DNA from: Anaerolineales bacterium
GTDB taxonomy: Bacteria; Chloroflexota; Anaerolineae; CG2-30-64-16
Assembly: GCA_017882045.1 (NCBI GenBank)
Contig: JADGQF010000002.1
Span: 1 to 63,826 of the forward strand
Direction of reading: 5' to 3'
Length of the DNA stretch: 63,826 bases
The position numbers were made by a program, and so were the translations under genes. How positions within the stretch are numbered: position 1 is the first letter of the stretch; each line of letters begins with the position of its first letter. The notes beneath the pieces are model-generated. The model was given only the letters and a program-made list of their open reading frames with translations, was not told the origin of the DNA and did not search any database. Below are positions 1 to 9,076 of the stretch, piece by piece.

Positions 1-1193
1 CGTCGGGCGGCACCATACCGAAATCACTCTTGAAGCGCTCGCGCCAGGCTTCGGGCAGGTCGCGTATCGCCAGCTTGTCTTCAAGCAGCGCTAGCTCGAG
101 GTCTAGCCGCAGCAGCACGTGCAGATTATAGGTGACTTCGTCCGCTTCGGTGCGTATCAGTGAACGTTCGACTTTGTTGATCGCCCGGTAGAATGTGTCG
201 AGCGGTACTGTATTTAACTGTTGGGGGAAGCTGGCCTGTAATTGCGGATAGAAGTACTCCCAGCAACCCCGGCTGCGTCCGACCAGGTTTTCCCACAGGC
301 GTGACTGGCTCTCGTGTACCCCGGCCGACGTGCCATGCCCCAGGGGAGTGGCCTCGTAATCCTGGCACACGCCCTGTTCGTACATACCGTGACCGGCCTC
401 GTGCAGCGTGCTGAACAAGCCCGATGCCAGGTTGTCTTCGTAGATGCGCGTCGTGATGCGCACGTCGCCGATAGAAAAGCTGGTGGTGAACGGGTGGTGG
501 GTGCTGTCCTGGCGGCCGCGCTGCAGGTCGTAGCCAAAGCGCTTGACCATTTCGAGCCCGAAAGACCATTGCGGGTCATGCGCGAAGTTCTGGCGCAAAC
601 AGGAATCATCGGCGGCCGGCTGTGCGCTGATCGCCTGCACCAAGGGTACAAGTTGCGCCCGTAGCTCGGCGAACAGCGGGCGAATCGTCGCGACTTTCAT
701 GCCATAGTCGGCCTCTGCAATTAGCGGATCGGCGATGTGCTCGCGCTCGGGGAAGCATTCGGCGTATTGGCGGCTGAGGTCGAGATTCTTCTCCAGGTAG
801 GGCCGCACCCGGGCATAGTCGTTCGCCGGGCGGGCCTCCGCCCACACCTGGTATGTCTCGGCCTGGTGGCTGATAATCTTTGCCACCAGGGGCGTGGGCA
901 CCTGCACGTCTCGCTCGTAGCGGCGGCGCGTGACGCGGATCAGGCTGGCGTCATCCGAGTCGTAGGGTAAACTCTCCTCGTAAGGCCTCAGCTCGTCGAG
1001 TAGCTTTCCCATAGCCGGAGCGGTGAGCTTTTCGTGGCACAGGCGGCCCAATGTCGCCTGCTGGCGGGCCCGCGCCGGCGCCCCGCCCGGCGGCATATAG
1101 GTGGCGAGGTCCCAGTTGAGCACGGCATTGGCCGCTCCCAAATCGTTGACTTCCGCCAGCGCGCGTTTCAGTTCTTCTAGCTGAACATTCACG
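1..1193 (-). CDS. Carboxypeptidase Taq (M32) family metallopeptidase, C-terminus cut by window edge
   Basis: Reverse strand is open from a GTG at 1193 (VNVQLEELKRALAEVNDLGAANAVLNWD) to the window edge; contains LFSTLHEAGHGMYEQG (HEXXH metal site typical of M32). Confidence 0.88.
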
Positions 1194-1201
1194 TGCTTCT
1201 C

Positions 1202-1822
1202 CTATCGCAATTGCTGCAGGATGCCGTCCAGCCGCGTCAGGTCCGCTGCCAGCAGGCGCGCCAACTCGCGCCCTGCCCCGACCAGGTAACTCTCCCGCTG
1301 ATCGGGTGGCCGCGCCTGGGCGGCCGTGCGCAGCGCGGCGGCCAGCAACTGGTCCGCCGGCGCGTCAGCGGCGGCCAGCACGGTCCGCAGCCAGTCGTGG
1401 CGTGCGCTGAAACGGACTAACTCGGCATTATTGCAGGCATAGATCCGATCGAGCGTGCCGGGCGGCTGGGGGGGCAGCCGGTGGAAGATATCAGTCCCCC
1501 GCCCGAAGCCCACCACCAGGACATCCACCACGATCGGAATCTGCCGGTTCTGGCGCTGATCTTCGATGTACTCTTCGTTGTCTACCCCGGCAGCCACGAG
1601 TTGGCGCACGAAGGCATCATCTTCGATGGTTTCGTTGTAGATCAGGCCGTAGGCCACGCTGCCGTCGCTGCTCAATGCCTTAACCAGCGCGCCAAACTCA
1701 GGCGCCATCTGGTTCTGTTCGGCAATCAAGCGCGTGCAGCCGATACTGAAGTTGGTGGTACTCGATCGCAGCACCCGGCCGACCATGATGGGCTGATCGC
1801 TCATTATCTCGCTCCGTTCCAT
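1202..1822 (-). CDS. Hypothetical protein next to NurA-like gene (possible HerA-associated HAS-barrel-like protein)
   Basis: ORF 206 aa; starts MERSEIMSDQPIMVGRVLRSSTTNFSIGC; position downstream of the NurA-like gene. Function is inferred from neighbourhood. Confidence 0.6.
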   Translation of the reverse strand: MERSEIMSDQPIMVGRVLRSSTTNFSIGCTRLIAEQNQMAPEFGALVKALSSDGSVAYGLIYNETIEDDAFVRQLVAAGVDNEEYIEDQRQNRQIPIVVDVLVVGFGRGTDIFHRLPPQPPGTLDRIYACNNAELVRFSARHDWLRTVLAAADAPADQLLAAALRTAAQARPPDQRESYLVGAGRELARLLAADLTRLDGILQQLR

Positions 1823-1853
1823 CTCACCCCGTTCCCTGCTTCTAGCGCCGTCG

Positions 1854-3101
1854 CTAGCGCCGCCGCGCCGCCATCAGCCGCTTGTACTCGGCTTTGGCCG
1901 AGGTAGCCGGCGTGATCCCGCAGCGTAGCATGGCCTGTCCGAGCATCGCTTCCAGGTTGGCACGTTCCACTGTGCCCACCACGGCCAGTTCATGGGCACG
2001 ACCCAGCACGTACGGGAAGCCGTTCAGCGCGCAATCCTGGTAGATGGCGTTTTGTGCGGTGTCGAGCGTGGACGGGTCTCTCGCTGCCCAGACCGGCATC
2101 TCGATGCGGGCAATGACTGCATTCTGCAGGCCCGGCCGGTGGCCCATGTTAGCGTAGAAAAACGCAACCCGCTGTCCCTGTTCACCGAACCGGTCGTTGA
2201 TCTCTGAGGTGGAGGCGAACATGCCGCTACGTTGGTTGGGAGCCAGTCCGGCAAACAACAGCCGGTCCGTGAGCAGGCGAAACTTGCCGCTACGTACCGT
2301 CTGTCTGTTGATTTGCTCGACGTTCTGACCGGCTAACTCCAGGGTGCGCAGCACATAGGCGCTGCCCGGTCGGTCCACGAAGCCGACGGGGATGGCGCGC
2401 GCCCGCTGCAACCGGGTGAACTGCCCGGCCAGGTAACCAACCTCCTGCCGCAGGGCGTCGTTGGCGGTGCGCTGCGGCATCCAGGGCAATAGCGGGCCAT
2501 CGCTCAGGGTCAGGATCGTCTGCGCAATGTCTCCGCCCAGGGCGCTACGTTCGGCCTCAGCCAGCTCAGCCAGGGCCGCCAGCTCGAGATGATCGCGCTG
2601 GCGGTTGATTTGCTCCGGATCGAGCAGACGGCCGGTTTCGTCGTACAGATCGCTGTCTTCGAAGAAGATCTGGGGGATGCTCTTAACGCTTGGCGCTTGC
2701 CCGCTGCCCTGGCGCAGCACTATGCTGCCCGTGTTGAGCAGATAATAGGTGGCGATGGCGTGACGGTCAGGATAGATCTGGCTGCCATCGGCGGCGATGA
2801 GGATGGCGGACGGCACGGCGCCCGCAGGCTGCACGGCGCCCGCCGGCGTGTGCCGCTCGTCCAGGCGCTCGCCCAACGGCTCGGCCCCGCGCCACGACTG
2901 GTCCACATCGTGCGCCTGGCGGATTTTGGCCCTGAGCTCGTCGGAGACCTGGGCATGCTCGGCCAGCATCGCCTGTGCCTGCTCGATCAACTGGCGGTGA
3001 CGGTTGAAACGTTCGGCTATGGCCTGACCCATCTGGTCAACCTGTCCGCTGAGTTTGTTGAGCTCCAGTGCCACCCTCGCCTCCCGAACAGATTTTCGCA
3101 C
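1854..3101 (-). CDS. NurA-domain DNA repair nuclease-like protein
   Basis: Contains AILIAADGSQIYPDRHAIATYYLLNTGSIVL (NurA-like DGSQI motif); probable GTG start at 3101 after a GGCGAGGA RBS. Confidence 0.72.
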   Translation of the reverse strand: MRKSVREARVALELNKLSGQVDQMGQAIAERFNRHRQLIEQAQAMLAEHAQVSDELRAKIRQAHDVDQSWRGAEPLGERLDERHTPAGAVQPAGAVPSAILIAADGSQIYPDRHAIATYYLLNTGSIVLRQGSGQAPSVKSIPQIFFEDSDLYDETGRLLDPEQINRQRDHLELAALAELAEAERSALGGDIAQTILTLSDGPLLPWMPQRTANDALRQEVGYLAGQFTRLQRARAIPVGFVDRPGSAYVLRTLELAGQNVEQINRQTVRSGKFRLLTDRLLFAGLAPNQRSGMFASTSEINDRFGEQGQRVAFFYANMGHRPGLQNAVIARIEMPVWAARDPSTLDTAQNAIYQDCALNGFPYVLGRAHELAVVGTVERANLEAMLGQAMLRCGITPATSAKAEYKRLMAARRR

Positions 3102-3144
3102 GTCCTCGCCGATTATAGTCCAAACTCCAGGCTGAAGCAAACGA

Positions 3145-3173
3145 TTGACAAAACACGCACGCTGGCATACAAT
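3145..3173 (+). promoter_or_regulatory. sigma70-type promoter (TTGACA-N17-TACAAT)
   Basis: TTGACA 3145-3150, 17-nt spacer, TACAAT 3168-3173, upstream of the CDS at 3218. Confidence 0.75.
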
Positions 3174-3217
3174 TCCTATTAACTTTTCTCGGCCATTCAT
3201 AAGGAGAGATCCTCCGC

Positions 3218-5392
3218 ATGCGCAACCCTTTTCGCACCACCATCGGCCAGTTCAGCAGCGCTGGCGGGCGCGCCCAGCCGCGGGCAGCCAATGTGCGTGC
3301 CGTGGAGCCTGCAGCGGATCTGAGCGGCGCCGAGCGCGGCAACCTGTATATGCTGGTGGAAGTCTCGGGCAGCGGCGGCGGGCACGCTGCCCTTTACCGG
3401 CAGTTGTTGAACGCAGCTCAAACGGCTTTTTATGAGGCCGAAGGCACATTGCCTTCGGCCCTTGTGCGGGCGGTGCGCAGCGCTCATTCCGCTCTCCGGC
3501 GTGCCAACGAAGAGCTGTCCGAGGCGGACTGGCGCGCGGGCATCACCTGTGCCGTTCTGCACGGCGAAGAGCTCACTATCGCCCAGGCCGGTCCCGCCTT
3601 GATTCTAGTCGCCCATCCTAAGACTGTGGATATGTTTCCCGACGGCCCAGAGGACTTCACGCCGCCCCTTGGCGGTGAAGAACGGCCGGATGTCCAGTTG
3701 CTTCGTACTCCCATTGAGCCGGGCAGCACCATCCTGATCGCGCAAAGTGCCTGGCTGGAGCGCGTCGCGCCGGACAGGTTGGCTTCGGCTACCACGCTCG
3801 ACAATGCCGGTCAGATCGTCGATTACCTGGTGCAACTCGCGGGAGACCTCGAGCTAAGTGCGCTGGTCGTGACGCTTACCAGCGCCTTGCCCGAGGTCCA
3901 CGATATTCCGGCCAATCCTGCCCTGACCTCTGCGCCCAAGGCCCCGGTCACTTCAACCCGCCCGCCTGCCACAGCCGCGCCCGCCGCGGGACGTTCCGAA
4001 GCGAGCGCCCGCGGCGGGGGGCGCCCGCGCCCGGCGCCCCCCGCCGAGCCATCGGCGCCGCCTGCCGGCACTGGTCTAGCCGCGTCTGCCGTTGAGGCAG
4101 CCGGCGGCGCCAGGCGCTGGACCCCTCCCAGCGCCGCAGTTGCAACCAAGCGCGCGCAGACGCCGGAGGCGCCCGGCGGAGCCGAAGACGAGGCGCTTGT
4201 CGAGGAAGAAGACGCACCGCGCCGCAGCGTGTGGCCTTTGATACTCGCGCTGGTGGTCATCCCGGTGCTGATCGTCCTTCTGGTTCTCGCCATGCTGTGG
4301 TGGCGCGGTCAGGCCAATGAAAAGACCTTCCAGAGTTACCTCCAGGGCGCGAACACGGCCATATCTGAAGCGCAAGGCTTGCCCGACGAAGCTGCGGCCC
4401 GCCTTCGCCTCGCAGCGGCTCGCGACTACCTGGATCGTGCGAGCGGCATGCGTAGCAATGACCCTGCCCTGGCGGCCGCCCAGGGCAAGTATGACGAGAT
4501 TATGGATCGCCTCAACAAGGTGACTCCGCTCTACGGTGTCATCTCTCTCTATCAGTTCAAGGGGACGGAACACAAGCTCGACCGGGTGGTGAGTAACGGT
4601 ATCGATCTTTTCGTGCTCGATCGCGGCGCGCAGGTGGTCGATCATTTTGCCCTGTCGGCAACTGGCGACAGTGTCACTCCTTACCCGAACTACGTCGTGA
4701 TCAGTAAGACCCAGCAGCTGAAGGATGGAGTAGTGGGAGACCTGGTCGATATTGCGTGGGCAGAGGCCGCCGTGACCAATCAGCACAGCCAGCTTCTCAC
4801 GCTCGACGCCAGCGTCGGTCTCGTTGGTTACGATTCGCGTCTCGGGGCAGCCCGGGTGCCGGTCACGGGGCGCGAGCAATGGAGTTATCCTGAGCTTATC
4901 ACCAGCTACAATGGTAACCTGTACATAGCCGATACCAAGGCTAACCAGCTCTGGCGCTATCGGCCCAGCGACAATGGCTACGAGAATGCCCCCGAACCGT
5001 ACTTCGCAAAAGGCAAAGAGGTCGATCTGACCGGGCTGCGCTCTTTGGCCATCGACGGCAACGTGTGGCTGCTTTTCGCGGATGGCCGCCTGCTCAAGTT
5101 CTTTGCCGGGGAAGCGCAGTCGTTTGAGCTCAACGGCCTGCCTGACAAGCTCAGATCGCCCGCGGCCGTGGTGGTCTCGCGAGAGGGCGATCAGCTCTAT
5201 ATCGCGGACGGCGCCAATGGGCGCATACTGGAGTTCAGTAAAGACGGCAAGTTCCAGCGCCAGTTCCGTGCGGCAGAGCCAACCGCGTTCAAAGACCTGC
5301 GCAGCCTTTACCTTGATGAAGGCACCCGCTTGTTCTATATCCTGGCCGGCGATCAGCTCTACAAGGCAGACCTGCCCCAAGCCGCCCAGTGA
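3218..5392 (+). CDS. PP2C-like N-terminal domain, Pro/Ala-rich linker, one TM helix and NHL/beta-propeller-like extracellular domain
   Basis: 724 aa ORF; N-terminal NLYMLVEVSGSGGGHAALYRQLLN and GSTILIAQSAWLERVAPD, TM segment VWPLILALVVIPVLIVLLVLAMLWW, C-terminal GDQLYIADGANGRILEFSKDGKFQRQF. Confidence 0.7.
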   Translation: MRNPFRTTIGQFSSAGGRAQPRAANVRAVEPAADLSGAERGNLYMLVEVSGSGGGHAALYRQLLNAAQTAFYEAEGTLPSALVRAVRSAHSALRRANEELSEADWRAGITCAVLHGEELTIAQAGPALILVAHPKTVDMFPDGPEDFTPPLGGEERPDVQLLRTPIEPGSTILIAQSAWLERVAPDRLASATTLDNAGQIVDYLVQLAGDLELSALVVTLTSALPEVHDIPANPALTSAPKAPVTSTRPPATAAPAAGRSEASARGGGRPRPAPPAEPSAPPAGTGLAASAVEAAGGARRWTPPSAAVATKRAQTPEAPGGAEDEALVEEEDAPRRSVWPLILALVVIPVLIVLLVLAMLWWRGQANEKTFQSYLQGANTAISEAQGLPDEAAARLRLAAARDYLDRASGMRSNDPALAAAQGKYDEIMDRLNKVTPLYGVISLYQFKGTEHKLDRVVSNGIDLFVLDRGAQVVDHFALSATGDSVTPYPNYVVISKTQQLKDGVVGDLVDIAWAEAAVTNQHSQLLTLDASVGLVGYDSRLGAARVPVTGREQWSYPELITSYNGNLYIADTKANQLWRYRPSDNGYENAPEPYFAKGKEVDLTGLRSLAIDGNVWLLFADGRLLKFFAGEAQSFELNGLPDKLRSPAAVVVSREGDQLYIADGANGRILEFSKDGKFQRQFRAAEPTAFKDLRSLYLDEGTRLFYILAGDQLYKADLPQAAQ

Positions 5393-5401
5393 GCGTCTAG
5401 T

Positions 5402-5430
5402 TTGTGCATCTTCGGTGTCGGGGTTATAAT
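5402..5430 (+). promoter_or_regulatory. Putative promoter TTGTGC-N17-TATAAT, 9 nt before the LCP start codon
   Basis: TATAAT at 5425-5430; ATG at 5440. Confidence 0.5.
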
Positions 5431-5439
5431 CTCGCCCCA

Positions 5440-6885
5440 ATGAAAAACATGCAAACCCGGCACCTGCAGTCCAGCGGGCGGCCAACGCGCCTGTGGCCCA
5501 GCCTCCTGCTGGGTTCTCTGCTTGCCCTCTTCCTGGTCGCTTTCCTATATTCGGGATATCTCTTCCTCGCGTGGGGACGAACGGTCGCCGCTTCAGTGCC
5601 CGATCTGCCCGCACTGTCCTTGCCCAGCCTGGTACGATCTGCGTCTGCCCGAGCGCCGGTCGCGAATCAGCCGGCCGACCTGTTCGTACAGGCGGCGCCG
5701 CCGCAAACTGGCAACCCCCGTCTGCCGGCCAGTGGACGCGTGACCATCATTATGATGGGGGTAGATAACCGGCCCGATGAGCCCGTCGCCCGCACGGACA
5801 GCATCTTGGTCTTGACGCTGAACCCAAAGAGCGGCGCCGCCGGCATGCTTTCCTTGCCGCGTGACATGCTGGTGCACGCCTCGCTCCTCGACCAGGACGT
5901 GAAGATTAATACCATTCATGTCCTGGGTGAGATCAACAACTACCCCGGCGGCGGGCCGGTCTTGCTCAGTCAGACCGTCTCCGAACTGCTTGGCTATCCG
6001 ATCGATTATTACGTGAGGGTGAATTTCGACGGCTTCCGCCAGATCATAGATCTCATCGGAGGCATCGACATCGACGTAGCCAAGGAGATCTGGGACGACA
6101 AATACCCGGACAACAATTACGGCTATGACCCGCTGTATATCCCTGCCGGACGCCAGCACATGGACGGCGCCCTCGCCCTCAAATATGCCCGCACCCGGCA
6201 CGGCGATAACGAGTACGAACGCGCAGCCCGGCAGCAGCAAGTCATACTGGCCGTCAAAGACAAGATCATGCAACCGGGGCAACTGGCATCATTGCTGCCG
6301 CGCATGCCTGGGTTGGTGCTGGCGCTCGGCAAAACCGTCCAGACGGACATGCCCATCGACAAGGTGCTTACCCTGGCGCGCAAGCTGGACCTGGTTAACC
6401 TGCAGAGCCCGACACGCGTTGTCATCGATCAGACCATGGGCCAGACCATCCCCGATGACCCGAAGTTCGGCTTCATCCTAATCCCTGATCTGAACAAACT
6501 GCACGCCGCGGCCGCGGCCGTCTTCGCCGACACTCCCGCGAGCGCAGGCGACGGCAACGCCGTGGCAGTTATTCCTCCCGACCAGCTCGCGCAGGTGCGC
6601 CTGACCGTATTGAACGGCAGCCCACAATCCGGCCTGGCCGCGACCGTGGCGACCGGCCTCGCCAATGCCGGCTTCAATTCAGTGACGGTAGGTAATGCCG
6701 AGCAAGCCGACTATCCGCAAAGCTGGCTGATCCTGCACGGCGATCAGCCGGCGCCCGTCCGTGACCTCCTGGCCTGGCGTTTCGGCATCCAGCCCGGCCA
6801 CATCCGCAACGATCCTTCGTCGCCCGATACCGACTTTACCCTGATTCTCGGCGCCGACCAGTCGACCGCCGCCGCTGGCCAGTAG
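5440..6885 (+). CDS. LytR-CpsA-Psr (LCP) family protein with LytR_C domain
   Basis: TM segment, then VTIIMMGVDNRPDEPVARTDSILVLTLNPKSGAAGMLSLPRDMLV; C-terminal VRLTVLNGSPQSGLAATVATGLANAGFNSVTVGNAE. Confidence 0.9.
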   Translation: MKNMQTRHLQSSGRPTRLWPSLLLGSLLALFLVAFLYSGYLFLAWGRTVAASVPDLPALSLPSLVRSASARAPVANQPADLFVQAAPPQTGNPRLPASGRVTIIMMGVDNRPDEPVARTDSILVLTLNPKSGAAGMLSLPRDMLVHASLLDQDVKINTIHVLGEINNYPGGGPVLLSQTVSELLGYPIDYYVRVNFDGFRQIIDLIGGIDIDVAKEIWDDKYPDNNYGYDPLYIPAGRQHMDGALALKYARTRHGDNEYERAARQQQVILAVKDKIMQPGQLASLLPRMPGLVLALGKTVQTDMPIDKVLTLARKLDLVNLQSPTRVVIDQTMGQTIPDDPKFGFILIPDLNKLHAAAAAVFADTPASAGDGNAVAVIPPDQLAQVRLTVLNGSPQSGLAATVATGLANAGFNSVTVGNAEQADYPQSWLILHGDQPAPVRDLLAWRFGIQPGHIRNDPSSPDTDFTLILGADQSTAAAGQ

Positions 6886-6963
6886 TAACGCGGCTCTTCA
6901 CCCAACCTTGCGCACGGGCCAATACCTGGGATTATGACACGCATCATAGTCCCTAAACAGCGA

Positions 6964-6980
6964 AAGTGATAGGGTTCACA
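6964..6980. promoter_or_regulatory. CRP/FNR- or Rex-like operator AAGTGATAGGGTTCACA (GTGA-N6-TCAC)
   Basis: Imperfect dyad upstream of nuoE at 7021; near-identical to the element at 16997-17013. Confidence 0.5.
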
Positions 6981-7020
6981 TACGATAACGGATAATTTCA
7001 TTGCGAGGACCGAAAGCTAC

Positions 7021-7494
7021 ATGATCAGCGAACTAACCACACTGGACCTTTCTCCGTTGGATGGCATTCTGGAGAAGTATGCCGGGCAAAAAGGCGCGAT
7101 CATTCCCATTTTGCAGCATGCCCAGGAAGTCTACGGATACTTGCCTCCCGAGGTGCTGAAGGAGATCTCCCAGCGTACCCACATCCCACTCAGCCGTATT
7201 TACGGCGTGGCGACCTTCTACGCGCAGTTCTACCTTACCCAGCGCGGCCGCCATGTGATTCGCGTTTGCGATGGGACGGCCTGCCATGTTCGTGGTGCGG
7301 CCAAGATCATCGATGAATTGGGGAATGATCTGCATATTCTGCCCGGCCAGACCACCGATGACTATCGAGTGACCTACGAGGTCGTTTACTGCCTGGGCTC
7401 GTGTGGCCTGGCGCCTGTCGCCGTGGTGGACGAACATGTAGAAGGCCGGTTGACGCCGGCGCATTTGATCGAAACGGCGCGTTCCCTGAAGTAA
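7021..7494 (+). CDS. nuoE: NuoE/HndA-like thioredoxin-like [2Fe-2S] NAD(P)H dehydrogenase subunit
   Basis: GAIIPILQHAQEVYGYLPPEVLKEIS, GVATFYAQFYLTQRGRHVIRVCDGTACHVRGA, YCLGSCGLAPVAVVDE. Confidence 0.92.
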   Translation: MISELTTLDLSPLDGILEKYAGQKGAIIPILQHAQEVYGYLPPEVLKEISQRTHIPLSRIYGVATFYAQFYLTQRGRHVIRVCDGTACHVRGAAKIIDELGNDLHILPGQTTDDYRVTYEVVYCLGSCGLAPVAVVDEHVEGRLTPAHLIETARSLK

Positions 7495-7520
7495 GCCAGT
7501 CGGTCACCCGTGATAAATCA

Positions 7521-7590
7521 GGGAGTGGGGGAGTGGGAGATTGGAGAGCGGGCAAGGACGTTGCCCTGCCTCCCAGTCCCTCACTCGCCC
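7521..7590. other. Intergenic inverted repeat / hairpin with core GGGCAA-ggacg-TTGCCC
   Basis: Perfect core 7550-7566 flanked by imperfect GGGAGTGGGGGAGTGGGAG / CTCCCAGTCCCTCACTCGCCC arms. Confidence 0.6.
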
Positions 7591-7625
7591 TTTCGTCATT
7601 TCCGCTCCGAACAGGAGGCGCAACC

Positions 7626-8183
7626 ATGTTGACGTTCAAGGCCGACCAGCCTGTCGCCGGCAATGCTCTGCTTAGGGCAATCCAGGAGCAGAGCGGGGCA
7701 CGCGTGCAAGATTGCTACCAGTGCGGCAAGTGTACGGCCGGCTGCCCGGTGTCGTCCTTCATGGATCTGATGCCCCGGCAGGTCATGCGTGCCGTGCAGT
7801 TGGGGCAAGCCGACCTGGCCCTGCATTCCTCGACCATCTGGCTGTGTGCGAGCTGCGAGACCTGTTCAGCGCGCTGTCCCATGGAGATCGATGTGGCGGG
7901 TGTCATGGACGCATTGCGTCACCTGGCTCTTGCGCGCGGCATCCAGCCGGCTGAGAAAAATGTCGTGCTGGCCCACCGCGTGTTCCTCGAATCTATCAAG
8001 CGCCTGGGGCGCGTCTATGAGGTCGGCGTTGTCGCCGGTCTCAACCTGGGTACCTTGCATCCGTTCGCTAACGTCGTCGACGTCGGCCTGCCCATGTTTC
8101 TGCGGGGCAAGCTCAACATCATCCCCGAGCGAGCGACGCGCGGCGAAGTGAAGCGCATTTTCGTCAATGTCAAGGGAACCTGA
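7626..8183 (+). CDS. hdrC: Heterodisulfide reductase subunit C-like (HdrC)
   Basis: VQDCYQCGKCTAGCPVSSFMDLMPRQVMRAVQLG and CASCETCSARCPMEIDVAGVMDALR: two 4Fe-4S motifs in HdrC layout. Confidence 0.9.
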   Translation: MLTFKADQPVAGNALLRAIQEQSGARVQDCYQCGKCTAGCPVSSFMDLMPRQVMRAVQLGQADLALHSSTIWLCASCETCSARCPMEIDVAGVMDALRHLALARGIQPAEKNVVLAHRVFLESIKRLGRVYEVGVVAGLNLGTLHPFANVVDVGLPMFLRGKLNIIPERATRGEVKRIFVNVKGT

Positions 8184-8186
8184 ACC

Positions 8187-9059
8187 ATGTACACCTACAG
8201 CTACTTTCCCGGCTGTTCGCTCCACGGCACGGCCAAGGAATATGACCACTCGCTCCGCCTGGTAGCCGGCAAGCTCGGCGTCGAGCTGCAGGAACTCGAG
8301 GATTGGAGTTGCTGCGGGGCAACTGCCGCACACAGCACAGACGAGTTGCTGGCCCTGGCTCTGCCCGCGCGCAACCTGCGCCTGGCTGCCATGACCGGTC
8401 GTCCGCTCCTGGCCCCGTGTGTCATGTGCTTCAACCGCATGCGCGTCACACAGCACCAGCTAGAGAACCCGGCCAGGCGCCAGGCCGTCGAGGCTATCCT
8501 GGCTGAGGCCGCCGGCCGGCCGGTCGGCGAACCGGCAACCGCACCATCCCAACCGCCCGTCGAGGTCCTCGGTCTTCTGCAAGCGTTCGGCAACGATGAG
8601 ATGCTCGCAGCCATCGAGGCTGCGGTCACCCGGCCGCTCAAGGGATTGAAGGCCGTTTGCTACTACGGATGCCTATCGGTGAGGCCGCCCGAGATCGTCC
8701 ACCCCGACAGCCTGGAGAATCCGCAAGTCATGGACCGCCTGATAGCGAAGCTGGGGGCGGAAGTCCTTGATTGGCCTTTCAAGACCGAATGCTGCGGCGG
8801 CAGCCTCGCGCTGGCGCGGATCGACATTGTCCTGGCCCTCGGGCGGCGCTTGCTGAGCATGGCACGCAGCGTCGGCGCCGATTGTGTCGTCACCGCTTGC
8901 CCGATGTGTCATAGCAACCTCGACACCCGCCAGAAGCAGATCAACGCAAAGTTCGGCGAGTCTTTCAAGCTGCCGATCTATTACGTGACCGAGCTGATGG
9001 GCCTGGCCTTCGGTTATTCTGCCAGCGACCTGTGGCTGAACAAGCATTTGACGGCCTGA
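8187..9059 (+). CDS. hdrB: Heterodisulfide reductase subunit B-like (HdrB), two CCG domains
   Basis: YFPGCSLHGTAKEYDHS, DWSCCGATAAHS, LLAPCVMCFNRM, TECCGGSLAL, VVTACPMCHSNLD. Confidence 0.92.
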   Translation: MYTYSYFPGCSLHGTAKEYDHSLRLVAGKLGVELQELEDWSCCGATAAHSTDELLALALPARNLRLAAMTGRPLLAPCVMCFNRMRVTQHQLENPARRQAVEAILAEAAGRPVGEPATAPSQPPVEVLGLLQAFGNDEMLAAIEAAVTRPLKGLKAVCYYGCLSVRPPEIVHPDSLENPQVMDRLIAKLGAEVLDWPFKTECCGGSLALARIDIVLALGRRLLSMARSVGADCVVTACPMCHSNLDTRQKQINAKFGESFKLPIYYVTELMGLAFGYSASDLWLNKHLTA

Positions 9060-9076
9060 AAGCCGGGAGTTAACCC

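Noticed and set aside
4076-5614. 512-aa minus-strand ORF opposite the PP2C/propeller gene
   Set aside because: Antisense open frame without family features; plus-strand frame has promoter, RBS and domains.
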